The translations under genes and the position numbers were made by a program. A stretch of 64,000 nt of DNA, from contig JAEBUN010000048.1 in NCBI GenBank assembly GCA_023014365.1, forward strand, positions 124,001 through 188,000, written 5' to 3'. Below, piece after piece: positions 30,863-41,746 of this stretch (positions are counted from its first letter, which is position 1; the number at the start of each line of letters is the position of its first letter). The stretch is from Lepiota brunneoincarnata (Eukaryota > Basidiomycota > Agaricomycetes > Agaricales > Agaricaceae). The notes under the pieces were generated by a model. That model made no database searches. It worked only from the letters and a program-made list of their open reading frames with translations, and was not told the origin of the DNA.

Positions 30863-30923
30863 ACTGGAGCCCACCGCGAGGGGCTTCTAGGTCCGTTTTA
30901 TTATCCAACATCACCTGCTCGCT

Positions 30924-33494
30924 TTGGAGCCACCCTCATTCATTCTCCGGATCCTCATATCCGACACCTCACTCTGGAGGCTCACGTTCGTCTATTCCTC
31001 ACCAGGCTCTTCAACACCAACAGCACTCTACACGGTACCTCAGTACATGATCAATCTGACAATGGTGTATTATCAAGACAACTTCTTCGAAGACCAGCTT
31101 GCCTGGGCCAACACCCTGTCTATAAACCCTAACCCGACACGTGTTCCAGTTCCCCGTTACAGTAATGCCCTGACCGCGCCTCCCAGGCCTGGCTTCATTC
31201 CCGCGCAATGGGGAAATACTGCCCTCCCCTCGATGGCATCTTCCTCAATCACATTTCCAACATCATCAAACATAGATCCGGCAGGAGACCCCCTACCACC
31301 ACCGATCCCTTGAGCTACATATCCAATCCCTCCTCAAGTTCCTCAGCATTGTCCTCCCCAGTACCAGACACCAGCTACTGCTCAGCCGTCGGCACTCACA
31401 CAGCCTTCTGTGCCAGCACATCAAGCTCCAACACAGTCTCAGCACCACCACCATCATTATCATGGGCCCCAGACTCATCGCCACATGCCTGCCCCTCATG
31501 ACCAGGGGGCCCCCAAGTTTGATGGTCAACCGCTGTCGCTTAAGTGGTTCTTCGATGAGCTTGAAATTCTGGGTCACGATTGTGGGCTAACACCTTCAGA
31601 GTTAATCCAGCACACCCTCCGTTACCTCGACAGCCGAGAATACGAAGTCTGGCAATCCTGTGGCTCTGCTCAAGGTCACGATTGGAACCGATTCAAACAC
31701 GATATCGTAGCATTATATCCTGATGCAGAGGACGACCATAAATACTCACTCGCCGACCTGGAAATCTTTGTCGAGACACAAGCTACTGTACCCATGCGCA
31801 GCCGGTATCAGTTTGGCAAGTATTATCACCAGTTCATTACCATAGCTAACTGGTTACTTGACCAAGGAGAGCTCACAATCAGGGAGCGTAACACGTTCTT
31901 CCTCTCAGGGTTCCATATCAATTTCCGTGGCCAGTTACGCAGTCAGCTTTGGCTGAAGAACCCTGACCACCCACTCATGCAACCTTGGGACATCCAGGAC
32001 ATGGAACGAGCAGCTAGATTTTTTCTCGATCACAATGGGGTATCCAGCGCAGCCATGTTTCCAATGCATTTCTACCAGCAGGCCCCTGCTGCCATTCCTG
32101 CACCAGCTCCACCACCAGTCCTTCCTGCAGCCTCGCACCCAACATTTGACTTGTCATCTGTAGAGCAATTCCTCGTTTCGGATACATTCCTTGACCGATT
32201 AGCTGGAAAGCTTGGCAACCAATCACCCCAGCCACCTACCTCCTCGTATGCACAACGCGTCGGACCAACAAATCGGGACTGCCATTTCTGCTCAGGGAGC
32301 CACTGAATACGCGATTGCCATAAGGTAGCAGAGTACATACAGAGGGGCTTGTGCAAGTCTGACACACAGAACTGGCTCATGCTCCCCAACAACATCCTGG
32401 TCTCAAGGCGGTCAGCTCCAGGCCAGAACATGATGGAAGGAATCGACAATTGGCACCGCAACCAAGGTCAAGCCATGCCGAGCGTGCCACCTCAGCCACT
32501 GACAGTGCACACCAATATCCTCGAGGCTTCAACGGCACACCAATACTCTTACAATGCCACACCAGCTAACTCAGTGCCAACGGAGCTGGCAAGTATTTCT
32601 GTCCAGGAGCTAGAAGAGTTACGGCTCCTTGATACAGTGGCGGTCTCATCTATGAAACGTGCTAACGAGATTCGTAAACCTATAGGGACTACGGGGAAGC
32701 CCAAAGATACCAGTAAAAGTACCCCTCGAGCCGACAGGCCTGCAGGTCCCCAGCCACCTACCGAAATGACTCCTCCAGCACCCTCTGGCCCCCAATTCTG
32801 CTACAATACACCAATCAAGAGCACAGCCTCAGTCCAAGATGTCATTGACCGTAGCTTGAGCAGCACTGTCACCCTTACCCAACGAGAACTATATGCGATC
32901 ACTCCAGACATCTGAAAACATATCAAGGACCAGATAACTACACGAAGGATCCCCACCACTGCTACCACCAGCATCGCCACAATCAATGAGGTGCCTGAAG
33001 AAAACTCAGTCACTGCTTATGTTCAGCAGCACCCCCTCCCCAATAACATCATCATTGCCAATCCGATTGAAGACCTCCGCACTATTCCACTCAACATCAA
33101 TGGCGAGCTTACAGTTGATGCAATTCTCGATGAAGGGTCACAGATCATAGGCATTCGACGAGATGTATGGGAGAAATTGGGCATACTGATGAGATCTGAT
33201 CACACTATGGTCATGGAGTCAGCTAACGCATCTAGGGATGCTACCATAGGTCTCCTAAAGGACCTTCCAGTTCATATCGGTACATCAATCTTTTACATCC
33301 AGGCACAGGTGGTGCAAAATGCCTCTTACAACGTTCTACTTGGCCGTCCCTTCCTCACGCTGACTAACGCAGTCACCCATCACTACCCCGATGGAAGTTC
33401 GAGCATCATACTCACTGACCCCAACACCCAATCTGTCATCACCATCCCCACTCGACCCCGTGTCCGCCACGCACCTGCTAGTCTGGGTTTTTAA
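30924..33494 (+). pseudogene. gag: gag-protease frame of third element
   Basis: A single frame (with TGA at 31311-31313, 32304-32306 and 32913-32915) encodes a Pro/Gln/His-rich N-terminus, a capsid-like core ('APKFDGQPLSLKWFFDELEI', near 31510), a CCHC-type knuckle interrupted by TGA ('CHFCSGSH-x-IRDC', near 32280) and a retropepsin ('AILDEGSQIIGIRRDVWEKLG', near 33120; 'YNVLLGRPFL'). The frame ends at TAA 33492-33494 immediately after GGGTTTTT. Protease in the gag frame is unlike the other two chromoviruses here, where it is in pol. Confidence 0.78.
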
Positions 33495-36400
33495 ATATCA
33501 ACAATTCGGCACCTTGCCGAGGAGATAATGTTGGTACCCCCATAGGCTCAATCCCTGCATCTTCGCTTTCATGTTATATGATTTCACCGATCACATTCAC
33601 GTCCACCCCTTTTGAACCAATCCACAAAATTAAAGATATTTTCGAGATTTCCCTCACTGAAATAAACCCTATTAATGATATAATACCAGAAATATCTAGT
33701 CTTGCATACAAGAAAGTTGCTAATTGTATAAAACCTGTTGCCACCACACTACCCAAGAACTTCCGAATAGTTCAACGCGTTCCCTCAGACCCCCTGGCTT
33801 CCCTACCAACACTGCCCACCCATCCACCCGAGTTCTCACCTGGAGAGCGATATACTGAAGAAAGAAAGACAGCCATGCACGTGAACAAGGATAGTTTTTT
33901 ATGGCCTGAAGAAGAAAAGCTTGTACACCATCTCATCAAGCTACAAGAGCTTGCATTTGCCTGGAAAGACTCCAAAAAGGGGACTTTTTCATCAGAGTAC
34001 TTCGACCCTATAGTAATTCCGACTATTGAGCATATTCCTTGGGCTCTCAAGAACATCCCCATTCCCCCCAGCATCTACCATCGCGTTATCGAGATCATCA
34101 AAACCAAGATCGCTGCTGGAGTTTACGAGCCATCGAGCTCCTCCTACCGATCACGCTGGTTCTGTGTTCTCAAAAAGGATAGGAAGTCACTTTGAATCGT
34201 CCACGACCTACAGCCCCTCAATGCTGTCACAATCAAGGATAGTGGCCTGCCACCTGTCATGGAGCAATATGCTGAATCATTTGGAGGGCGAGGATGTTAT
34301 GGTGTATTTGATTTATTTGTTGGTTATGACCAACGAGCTATCGCTACCGAGTCCCGAGACCTTACTACTTTCCAGACCCCCTTAGGGACCTTCCGACTCA
34401 CCTCATTACCCATGGGCTACACAAACGCACTCCAGATCCAACACGGCGATCTCACATTCCTCCTGCTACCCGAAATCCCTCATGTAGCTGTTCCCTTCAT
34501 CGATGATGTCCCCATCAAAGGTCCCCCAACACGTTATGAAACCCCTGATGGTGGTTACGAGACTATCCCGGAGAATCCAGGTATTCGAAGGTTTGTATGG
34601 GAACACTTACAGAACGTCAATAGGGTCATCGAATGCATCAAGCATGCTGGAGGTACCTTTTCGGCTCTCAAGTCACACATCTGCATTCCCTCAGCACTTG
34701 TCGTCGGCCACCTTTGTACCTATGAAGGACGACTTCCCGAAATCTCACGAGTACAGAAAATCATTGACTAGCCCTTACCCAAGTCTCTTTCCGAAGTCCG
34801 GAGTTTTCTCGGCACACTAGGCACTATCCGAATCTTCATTAAAGACTTCGCATCTATTGCCCACCCTCTTGTACACCTCACTCGGAAAGATGTCAAGTTC
34901 ATTTTTGGTTCTGAACAGCAACATGCAATGGACACCCTCAAAGAGCTTGCTCGTGCCTTACCTGCTATCCATGCTATCGATTACACCTCTGATCTCAAGG
35001 TTATCCTTGTGGTCGACACATCTCATATTGCTGTTGGGTATATTCTGTCTCAGATGGGAGACAAGGGAAAAAGGTATCCCTCTCATTTTGGCTCAATCAC
35101 ACTCAGAGACCAGGAGTCTCGCTATTCCCAAGCCAAGCTAGAGCTTTTTGGTCTTTTCCGAGCTCTCAAGGATGTTCGTATTTGGATTATTGGGGTGAAG
35201 AACTTGGTTGTAGAAGTTGATGCGAAGTATATCAAGGGTATGATCAATAACCCTGACATTCAGCCTAATGCGACAATCAACCGATGGATTTCGGCCATCC
35301 TCCTCTTTGACTTCAAGCTCCGTCATATTCCAGGGAAGGATCATAGTGGCCCTGATGGTCTCTCACGGCGACCCCATGCTCCCGAAGACCCTAGCGATGA
35401 TGAAAACTATGAAGAGTGGATCGACACCGCCAATGCATTCCCCCTTTCCATCCTTTCCTCTACCCCGCAGTCTCACCAGCATCATACTCCGCACTCCAGA
35501 TGGTGGCCCGAGCTATGTGATACCCTTGCTATTGAACTTCTTAACGAAAATTGTGCTACACTAACCTCAGTGTATTCAATAGCCTGCCAAGCCCATCGAG
35601 TTCCACCACTCTCTCCAGCTGTCCTCATGCACTCCCTCCACAATACGCTACCAACCTTAGCTCCTCCCATTCCCAGATCAGAGAAAGGGAAAACTCGCGA
35701 TCACGAGCTTGAGCAAGTTCGCCGCTTCCTCATTAACCCCACCAAGCCAGACAGCTTGTCCGAAAATGACTTCAAGAAGCTCATCCGGCTTGCTAGCGGC
35801 TTCTTCACACGTGACGGAAAATTATGGAAAAAGGATGCAAAAGCTAAACATAAGGTGGTAGTACCAGAGGAACAACGCTATGAGCTAATTTGCCAGGCAC
35901 ATGATGAGATGGGACACAAAGGCCTTTTTACAGTCTGAATTCGACTCCTCGAGCGATTACGGTGGCCCCTGCTGGAACAAGATGTTCGCTGGTTCATCCA
36001 AACCTGTCATGAGTGCCAAACACGACGTGTCCATCACATCCACATTCCTCCAACAGTTGCCACCCCCCTCTCCCTATTCCGAAAGGTTTATGTGGACACC
36101 ATGTTCATGCCAAAGTCCAATGGATTCCGATACATCGTCCACGCTCGCTGCTCTCTCTCTTCCTACCCAGAATGGCGAATGCTCCATCACAAAAATGCCC
36201 GATCCCTCGGCACCTTCATCTTCGAGGATATCCTGTGCCAATGGGGAGCTATCGAGGAAATAGTCACTGACAACGGTCCTGCCTTCATTCAAGCTACCGA
36301 GTACCTAGCCAGCAAGTACAAGATCCATCACATCCGGATCTCACCTTACAACCATCGTGCTAATGGCCCTGTCGAACGTCGCCACTTTGATGTGAGGGAA

Positions 36401-37051
36401 GCCCTGGTTAAAGCTGCTGAAGGAGAAGAATCACGGTGGACTTCCGTTGCTCCCTCCGTATTCTGGGCTGAATGCATTTCCATTCAGAACTCTACAGGTT
36501 ATTCCCCCTATTACATAGCTCATGGGCTCGAGCCCCTTCTCCCCTTCGACCTCACTGAAGCCACCTACCTTGCCCCTGCGCTTACCAAACCTATCCCCAC
36601 CACCGATCTCATCGCCTACAGGGCTACTCAGCTTCAGAATCGACCCCAAGATCTCAAACGTGTAAAAGATTTGGTCATCAAGGCACGCTATGACTCTATT
36701 TGACAGTTTAACGAGAGGTTTGCCAACACTATCAAGGACTTCAACTTTGATCCTGGCACCCTCGTACTGGTCCGAAATTCACGACTCGATGGCACCCTTG
36801 GCAACAAGACACAGCCCCGTTACTTTGGCCCTATGGTAGTCCTACAACGTACAAAAGGAGGTAGCTACATTCTTGCCAAGCTTGATGGAGCAATCTCCAA
36901 GCTCCAGTTCGCTGCATTTCGGCTTGTTCCTTACCACCCACGCGACATCCGAGCCATCCCACTCACCAAGATCACCGACATGTCCCCGCAGGAGCTTGAC
37001 GAGAACACCTATGATACCGAGCCAACCAGTGACCTGCTTCCGCCACTCTGA
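33485..37051 (+). pseudogene. pol: pol of third element: RT, RNase H, integrase
   Basis: In the -1 frame relative to gag-protease and open across its stop. RT ('IVHDLQPLNAVTI', 'FGGRGCYGVFDLFVGYDQR', catalytic 'PFIDDVPIKGP' near 34498), RNase H ('VVDTSHIAVGYILSQMG', 'AKLELFGLFRALKD'), integrase zinc finger ('HDEMGHKG...CHECQTRR') and D-D-E blocks ('VYVDTMFMPKS', 'IVTDNGPAF', 'GPVERRHFD') are present; there is no chromodomain after 'YFGPMVVLQR'. Stops: TGA before 'IVHDLQ' (34193-34195), TAG before 'PLPKSLSEV' (34769-34771), TGA before 'IRLLER' (35936-35938) and before 'QFNERF' (36701-36703). Arg (CGA) is the usual residue at most of these sites. Confidence 0.85.
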
Positions 37052-37093
37052 CATCCGATTGACTAGGAAGTCAATATTCAAGTACCCCTCAGA

Positions 37094-37537
37094 TGTGAGG
37101 GAGGAAACACGCCTATGCGCACAGCTCGTTGTGTGCTTCCTCCTCACCATTGTCTCATCAGATCCTGACGCGACTTGATTCCAAGCCATTGTCGCTCCCG
37201 GTGGCACAATGCCCTCCCCTCCTTAGCATAGTTTCCTCTCTTTGTTGCCGTAGATACTATTCACCCCCCTCGCAACTTGTCCCACTTCAGGTAGCTAATT
37301 ATCTCGGACTCATAGTATAAATTCGGGTGCTCGAGCACCTGGCTAGGGTAGTTTTCCCCCCCTCCCTCCTTCATTCGTTACTCTCAAAACTCTCTACATA
37401 TACTCTTGACCATCTAATTAATCACACATTCTTTTATTCATCGCACTCTCTTTTACATGGACCTAAGCCCCTAGACCGTTTCGTCGGTCTGACTATTTAT
37501 CTGTCATTTTTGTTGCTAACGAAGAACTCATTTTACA
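37094..37537 (+). repeat. 3' LTR of third Ty3/gypsy element
   Basis: 444 bp, followed by the ACAT repeat at 37538-37541. Confidence 0.93.
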
Positions 37538-38774
37538 ACATGCTTTTTCAGCATGCTGTGCTGTGGAGATTTTTCTGGGATAATGGGGAGGAGGAATGCA
37601 AAAGCCTTGCTGCAGGTGTGTGCATTGGGCCTTTTTTTCATGTTCTGAATGATAATCACATTGCCCAGGCATGGGAACATTGTGCCAGTGCACCCCATCT
37701 GCGCCGTATTTTTGGTCTTCACGTCGATTCACCGCCTTGTGTCCAGCACATAGAATATATCAAATATACTTGTTTTAGAGGGTGTGTTGTGGCACATGGA
37801 AAATATCTAACTGAGAAGTGAGTCTCAAGCCATCCATGGAGCAGTGGACCACCACACCAACCTTCAAACCTTGTTGCACATCATGTCGGCTTCTTTTTCT
37901 CCACACCCAAATGTTTCCATTCCCCACGATATTCTTGATCGACCACGCAAGGAGCGCATCGAGTGTGCTCTTGCTGCTATTCGAGGATCAGGTACAAGAC
38001 CAAACAGCGACCCATGCTATTCTGCTCGCCAAGCAGAACAACACTTCGGTATCCTGCAATCTTCCCTCAGACGCTGCTTAAAAGGTAAGTAGTATTGAAC
38101 TAAACTTTTTCATATCATTTGAGTACTTGTTAGGAGGAAAATCTCATCATGAGGCACATGTCAATGAGCAGCTCCTCACTGAAGCCCAGGAGGAAATCTT
38201 AGTCAACTGGGTGAAAGTTCAAGGCCATTGTGGTGTACCTATGACATATACATCTGTAGCTCTGTGCACTGGAGCAATCTCAGGTAAACAAATTGGCGCA
38301 TCATGGCCAAAATGGTTCCAGAAATGTCATCCGGATTTGAAGATGAAGAAGACTGTGGGTTTGGAGAAGGCTTGGGCCAAGGCATTGAATGAAACAGCCA
38401 TTAAGGAATTCTTTGATATGATTGTGGATGTGATCAAGGAATACAATATTCTGCCCAAGAATATGTACAATATGGACAAAAAGGGCATTCAGCTTGGCAT
38501 TGGTGCAAGGATTACTGCTATGATTGACCGAGATCAACAAACTGTTTATTCCCTTGAGGATGGAAACAGGGAGCTTGTTACAGTCATTGAAACCATCTGT
38601 GCTGATGGCTCCATTCTCCATCCCTCTGTGATATTCCAGGGTCTGCGGCGGAACCCAGAGTGGGGTTGCAACAACCCTTGCAATGTGAGGTTTGTATTCA
38701 TGTTTTTTTTTTCCATTCCAGAAACAATCTTACAACTCGTTAACAGCATATCCATCTCTCCCAACGGTTGGACG

Positions 38775-39472
38775 TGTTATGATCCGTGCTCCTTCTGTAT
38801 CCGAGGATAACTGGAGACGGCCTTCAATCACTCTACAAGGTGTCCGAGACGGTTGGCCTTATAGAGCTTAGTGGATCGCGCTCAATGAGATAACGAGGGA
38901 AGACGCCAAGTTAAGGCAGAGAGGTAAACGACCGCTGTTAACAAGATTAAAGCTTAAGGCTTTAATCTCTACTTGTACAGGCCTTATATACCTATGAGGT
39001 GCTATATACTCGTTATAGGTTACTTGGCTGTTCTACTGGTCGTGCGCAGTCCTGACCATGATGCACATCCTGGCTGATGGCATCCTAGTGTTATTTATAT
39101 TACAATGAGTCAGTACTCTCGCTACTGCTGTGCGATGTTCCATCGCTTTCCTCTGACTCATAATCTTCTTCTCCCGATTGTATCTCCATGGAGTCCTCTC
39201 CGTTCTCGCTCTCCATTCTCTCAGTGGTTCCATCCGTATCGGAGGTTGGGTCGGTTGATCCATGGTTATCTTCCTCGTCCTCGGGGTATTCCAATATATC
39301 CTCCAAGGTTATCTCCATTCCTGCTTCTCTCGCCAGGTCCTGCATGGCGGTGTAATATTCCCCTTCCTTGTCTTCGTATTCTTGTGCCCGTAATTGGTCT
39401 GTAGTCTCCTGTACCCATCTTGTGAAGTCGAACAATAGTTCTTGTTCCTCCCGGTCTGGACTGTTCATAACA
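38775..39472 (-). repeat. Solo LTR (698 bp) inserted in pogo-like transposase
   Basis: TGTTATGATC...TTCATAACA with an 8-bp terminal inversion and a 5-bp GGACG duplication (38770-38774, 39473-39477). Removing it joins 'SPNGWT' to 'DQELG' in frame. On the minus strand there is a TATATAAGG box near 38980, which gives its orientation. Confidence 0.85.
39100..39468 (-). CDS. Acidic ORF at the start of the solo LTR
   Basis: On the minus strand the LTR begins TGTT-ATG and is open for 122 residues: 'EEQELLFDFTRWVQETTDQL' helix, 'YYTAMQDLAREAGMEITLED', then a Ser/Glu/Asp-rich tail. It would be transcribed only from a promoter upstream of the LTR, or be the end of an upstream frame in a full-length element. 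Not recognised; may simply be coding overlap of the LTR with an internal gene. Confidence 0.35.
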   Translation of the reverse strand: MNSPDREEQELLFDFTRWVQETTDQLRAQEYEDKEGEYYTAMQDLAREAGMEITLEDILEYPEDEEDNHGSTDPTSDTDGTTERMESENGEDSMEIQSGEEDYESEESDGTSHSSSESTDSL

Positions 39473-41150
39473 GGACGGACCAAGAGCTGGGTTCCGCATG
39501 GCTTCGAAATGATTTTGATCCTGCGACACAAGACAAAGCCGCTGGACAGTATCGCCTTCTAATTTTGGATGGTCATAACTCCCATTGCACCTTCACATTC
39601 TGCAAGTATGCCACAGACAACAAGATCATTGTTGTATGTCTTCCCTTGCACATGACACATGCCTTACAACCTTGTGATGTCAGTGCATTTGGACCTCTCG
39701 TGCAGTCATGGAAGCACGTGGTGATGCTTGCCTTGCAATCTCTTACCGCAATCAGAAAAGACAATCTACTTGCCTATTACCACACTGCACATGTCAAAGC
39801 ACTCAAAACTTCTACAATTCAATCAGCATTCCAAAAAACAGGGATATGGCCACTGAATTGCCATGCCATTCCGCTTTCTGCATTTGAGCCAGCAAAGAAT
39901 ACAACAACACAGTCTGCACAGCCCCTTCCTGCACATCTCCCATCCATCCTAGTCCTGACACCAACGCAGACATCCAACCCAACACCCAATCCAACACCCA
40001 TTCCAACACCAACACCATCAGCCATGACGGCTACCATGCTTGGCAATGACTTCAATACACCCACAGAAGCACCTCTCAACGCATCACAAGATGAGGATGA
40101 GGAACCAATGGAGCGGTATCACATTGAGGTTCCTCCACCATTGCCAGGCACTTCATCTCAGCAGGCATTTAGAGCTGAGAACATGATGCTATGAGACATA
40201 ATAATGCAGGCTGGTATCCCTCTAGAGGAGGACTATGCGCAGATGAAGCTGATGGATCTGGAAAATGAGAGGTTGAGGAAGCAGCTTTTGGAGAAGGGAA
40301 AGCGGAAAAAGCAAAATAGGCTTACCTTGGCACATGCACAGCACATGACAGCAGCCGAAAACTTGGACTTGCTGGCTTGGCAGGACTGGGAGAGTGGGAT
40401 GAAGGATGTATTCAAAGAGGCGGCACCACGATTCAGGGTCCTGAAGAAGAGTATTCTGGAATATGAGAGGGCGGTTGAGAAGGCACGGAAGGCCACGGAG
40501 CGTGATGCAAGGAAGGTGGCTGCAGCAGTAGCAAGGGCAGGGAGGGCTCGTGGTCGTGCTACAGGTAACAGAGGCCGTGGGAGAGCTCAAGGCAGGGGCA
40601 CAAGAGGGAGGGGGGCGGCAGGAGTAGGTGCTGTTGGTGCTGTTGCAAATGGATCAGATATGGAGGAGCTCAGGATTATGGAGTCATCTGAGGATAGCTC
40701 TGACTCTGACTCTGAGAGTGAAGCAGAGGTTCCGATCCCAAGATCACGCCGACAGCGCCCTGTTCAGGTGATTCAAGCACACTGCGAGGTGGAAGCAGTA
40801 AGTGAGGCAGATGAAGAAGTGGCAGCTGAAAGTGAGAGGAATCAATGTACCCAGAGACCATGGCCCCGCCCACGTATGCGGAATCGCCCTCTCAAGATTC
40901 ATGACATTGGAGAGGTAGGGACTTCCGGAAACAACAAGTGAGAAACTCTGGAAACCATAGACAAAGAAGGACATGCTGTAGGGGCTGAACCTGAGGCTAA
41001 TTTGCTACCTGAGATCGGAGGGAGCAGTTTGGAGGCACAGGACAGAGGTATTGAGGTGCCATCAACAGTGCAACGTGGTGCAGATGAGCCACAGGAAGCC
41101 CCACCAAGACGTCGAAATCCTAGGCATGGGAAACAGTCAGATACCACATA

Positions 41151-41746
41151 AATGTGAATTAGTGATATATTACACACCTATTAGTATGATTCCAAAATTT
41201 GAAGTGCGACGATGCTGCCAGTCCTTCAGGACAGCGTCGAGAACTGGGCGGGTGAACCACGAGCAGGGATTCTCACGCGTGGCCCACAACACCGATTTTC
41301 CCCTTTTGGCAGTCAGCCTGCAAAAATATTCATTGAGGACCGACCGCTTTCTCTAAAATTACAGTGGTCATATATCATCTGCCTAGGATCCTTGTATGCC
41401 ATCCTAGCCACTCAAACCCTTCAAAAATCATCCTCAGCCCAGGTAAAGGATTGATCTCGCTTAGGTGGCCCACTTCCCGCTTGGCTACAGTACAGTTCTA
41501 CAAATCCTGTACTTCCTTAGAAGAGCCCTGTACTGCCACTGTGGGTATCCACTCAGTTTTGGTGGAAAACGTTACATATGTTTTCATCTCTCGAGATATC
41601 CATTGCCCCACTCAGGGTACCCGACTGGTACCCATCATCAATGAGCACTCATCGTGTGGCTATTCCTATGGATACATCGATTGATTGGCGCCTAGGGGAG
41701 AAAGTCCCACACCTAACCCGTTTCTATTTCTCACCGTATCCGTCCC
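41151..41746. other. Intergenic region; boundary of the mobile-element block
   Basis: No supported gene. Sequence composition changes here from element-like to host-like; no element end was identified. Confidence 0.4.

Larger units (their letters stand above)
30419..37537 (+). mobile_element. Ty3/gypsy element without chromodomain, decayed (third element)
   Basis: Two 444-bp LTRs (TGTGAGGGAGG...TTTTACA; 30419-30862, 37094-37537) flanked by a 4-bp ACAT repeat. Gag, protease, RT, RNase H and integrase are in order but carry at least seven in-frame stops, mostly TGA. All 20 nucleotide differences I count between the LTRs are CpG/TpG/CpA alternatives. A TGGAGCCC motif two bases after the LTR fits a tRNA-type primer site, unlike the other LTR elements here. 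Confidence 0.9.
37850..41150 (+). pseudogene. pogo/Fot1-like (DDE_1) transposase gene, split by a solo LTR
   Basis: Exon 1 has an HTH-type start ('RKERIECALAAIRGSGTRPN', 'YSARQAEQHFGI'). After an intron (GTAAGT...TTAG, about 38087-38134) come 'LTEAQEEILVNWVKVQGHCG', a CENP-B-like HTH, and the DDE core: 'NMYNMDKKGIQLG' (first Asp), then after the solo LTR 'RLLILDGHNSHCTFTFC' (second Asp) and 'HALQPCDVSAFGPL' (third). 'STIQSAFQKTGIWPLN' is typical of the family. The long C-terminus is Arg/Gly-rich ('RGRGRAQGRGTRGRG') and Ser/Asp-rich to about 41150. TGA codons at 40192-40194 ('MML-x-DIIM', Arg expected) and 40939-40941 break it. Family members bind terminal repeats and cut and paste the element; this copy is dead. 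Confidence 0.78.

Noticed and set aside
30865..30884. A self-priming site in the third element
   Set aside because: The sequence after its LTR starts TGGAGCCC and has no complement in the LTR; it looks like a tRNA-type site instead.
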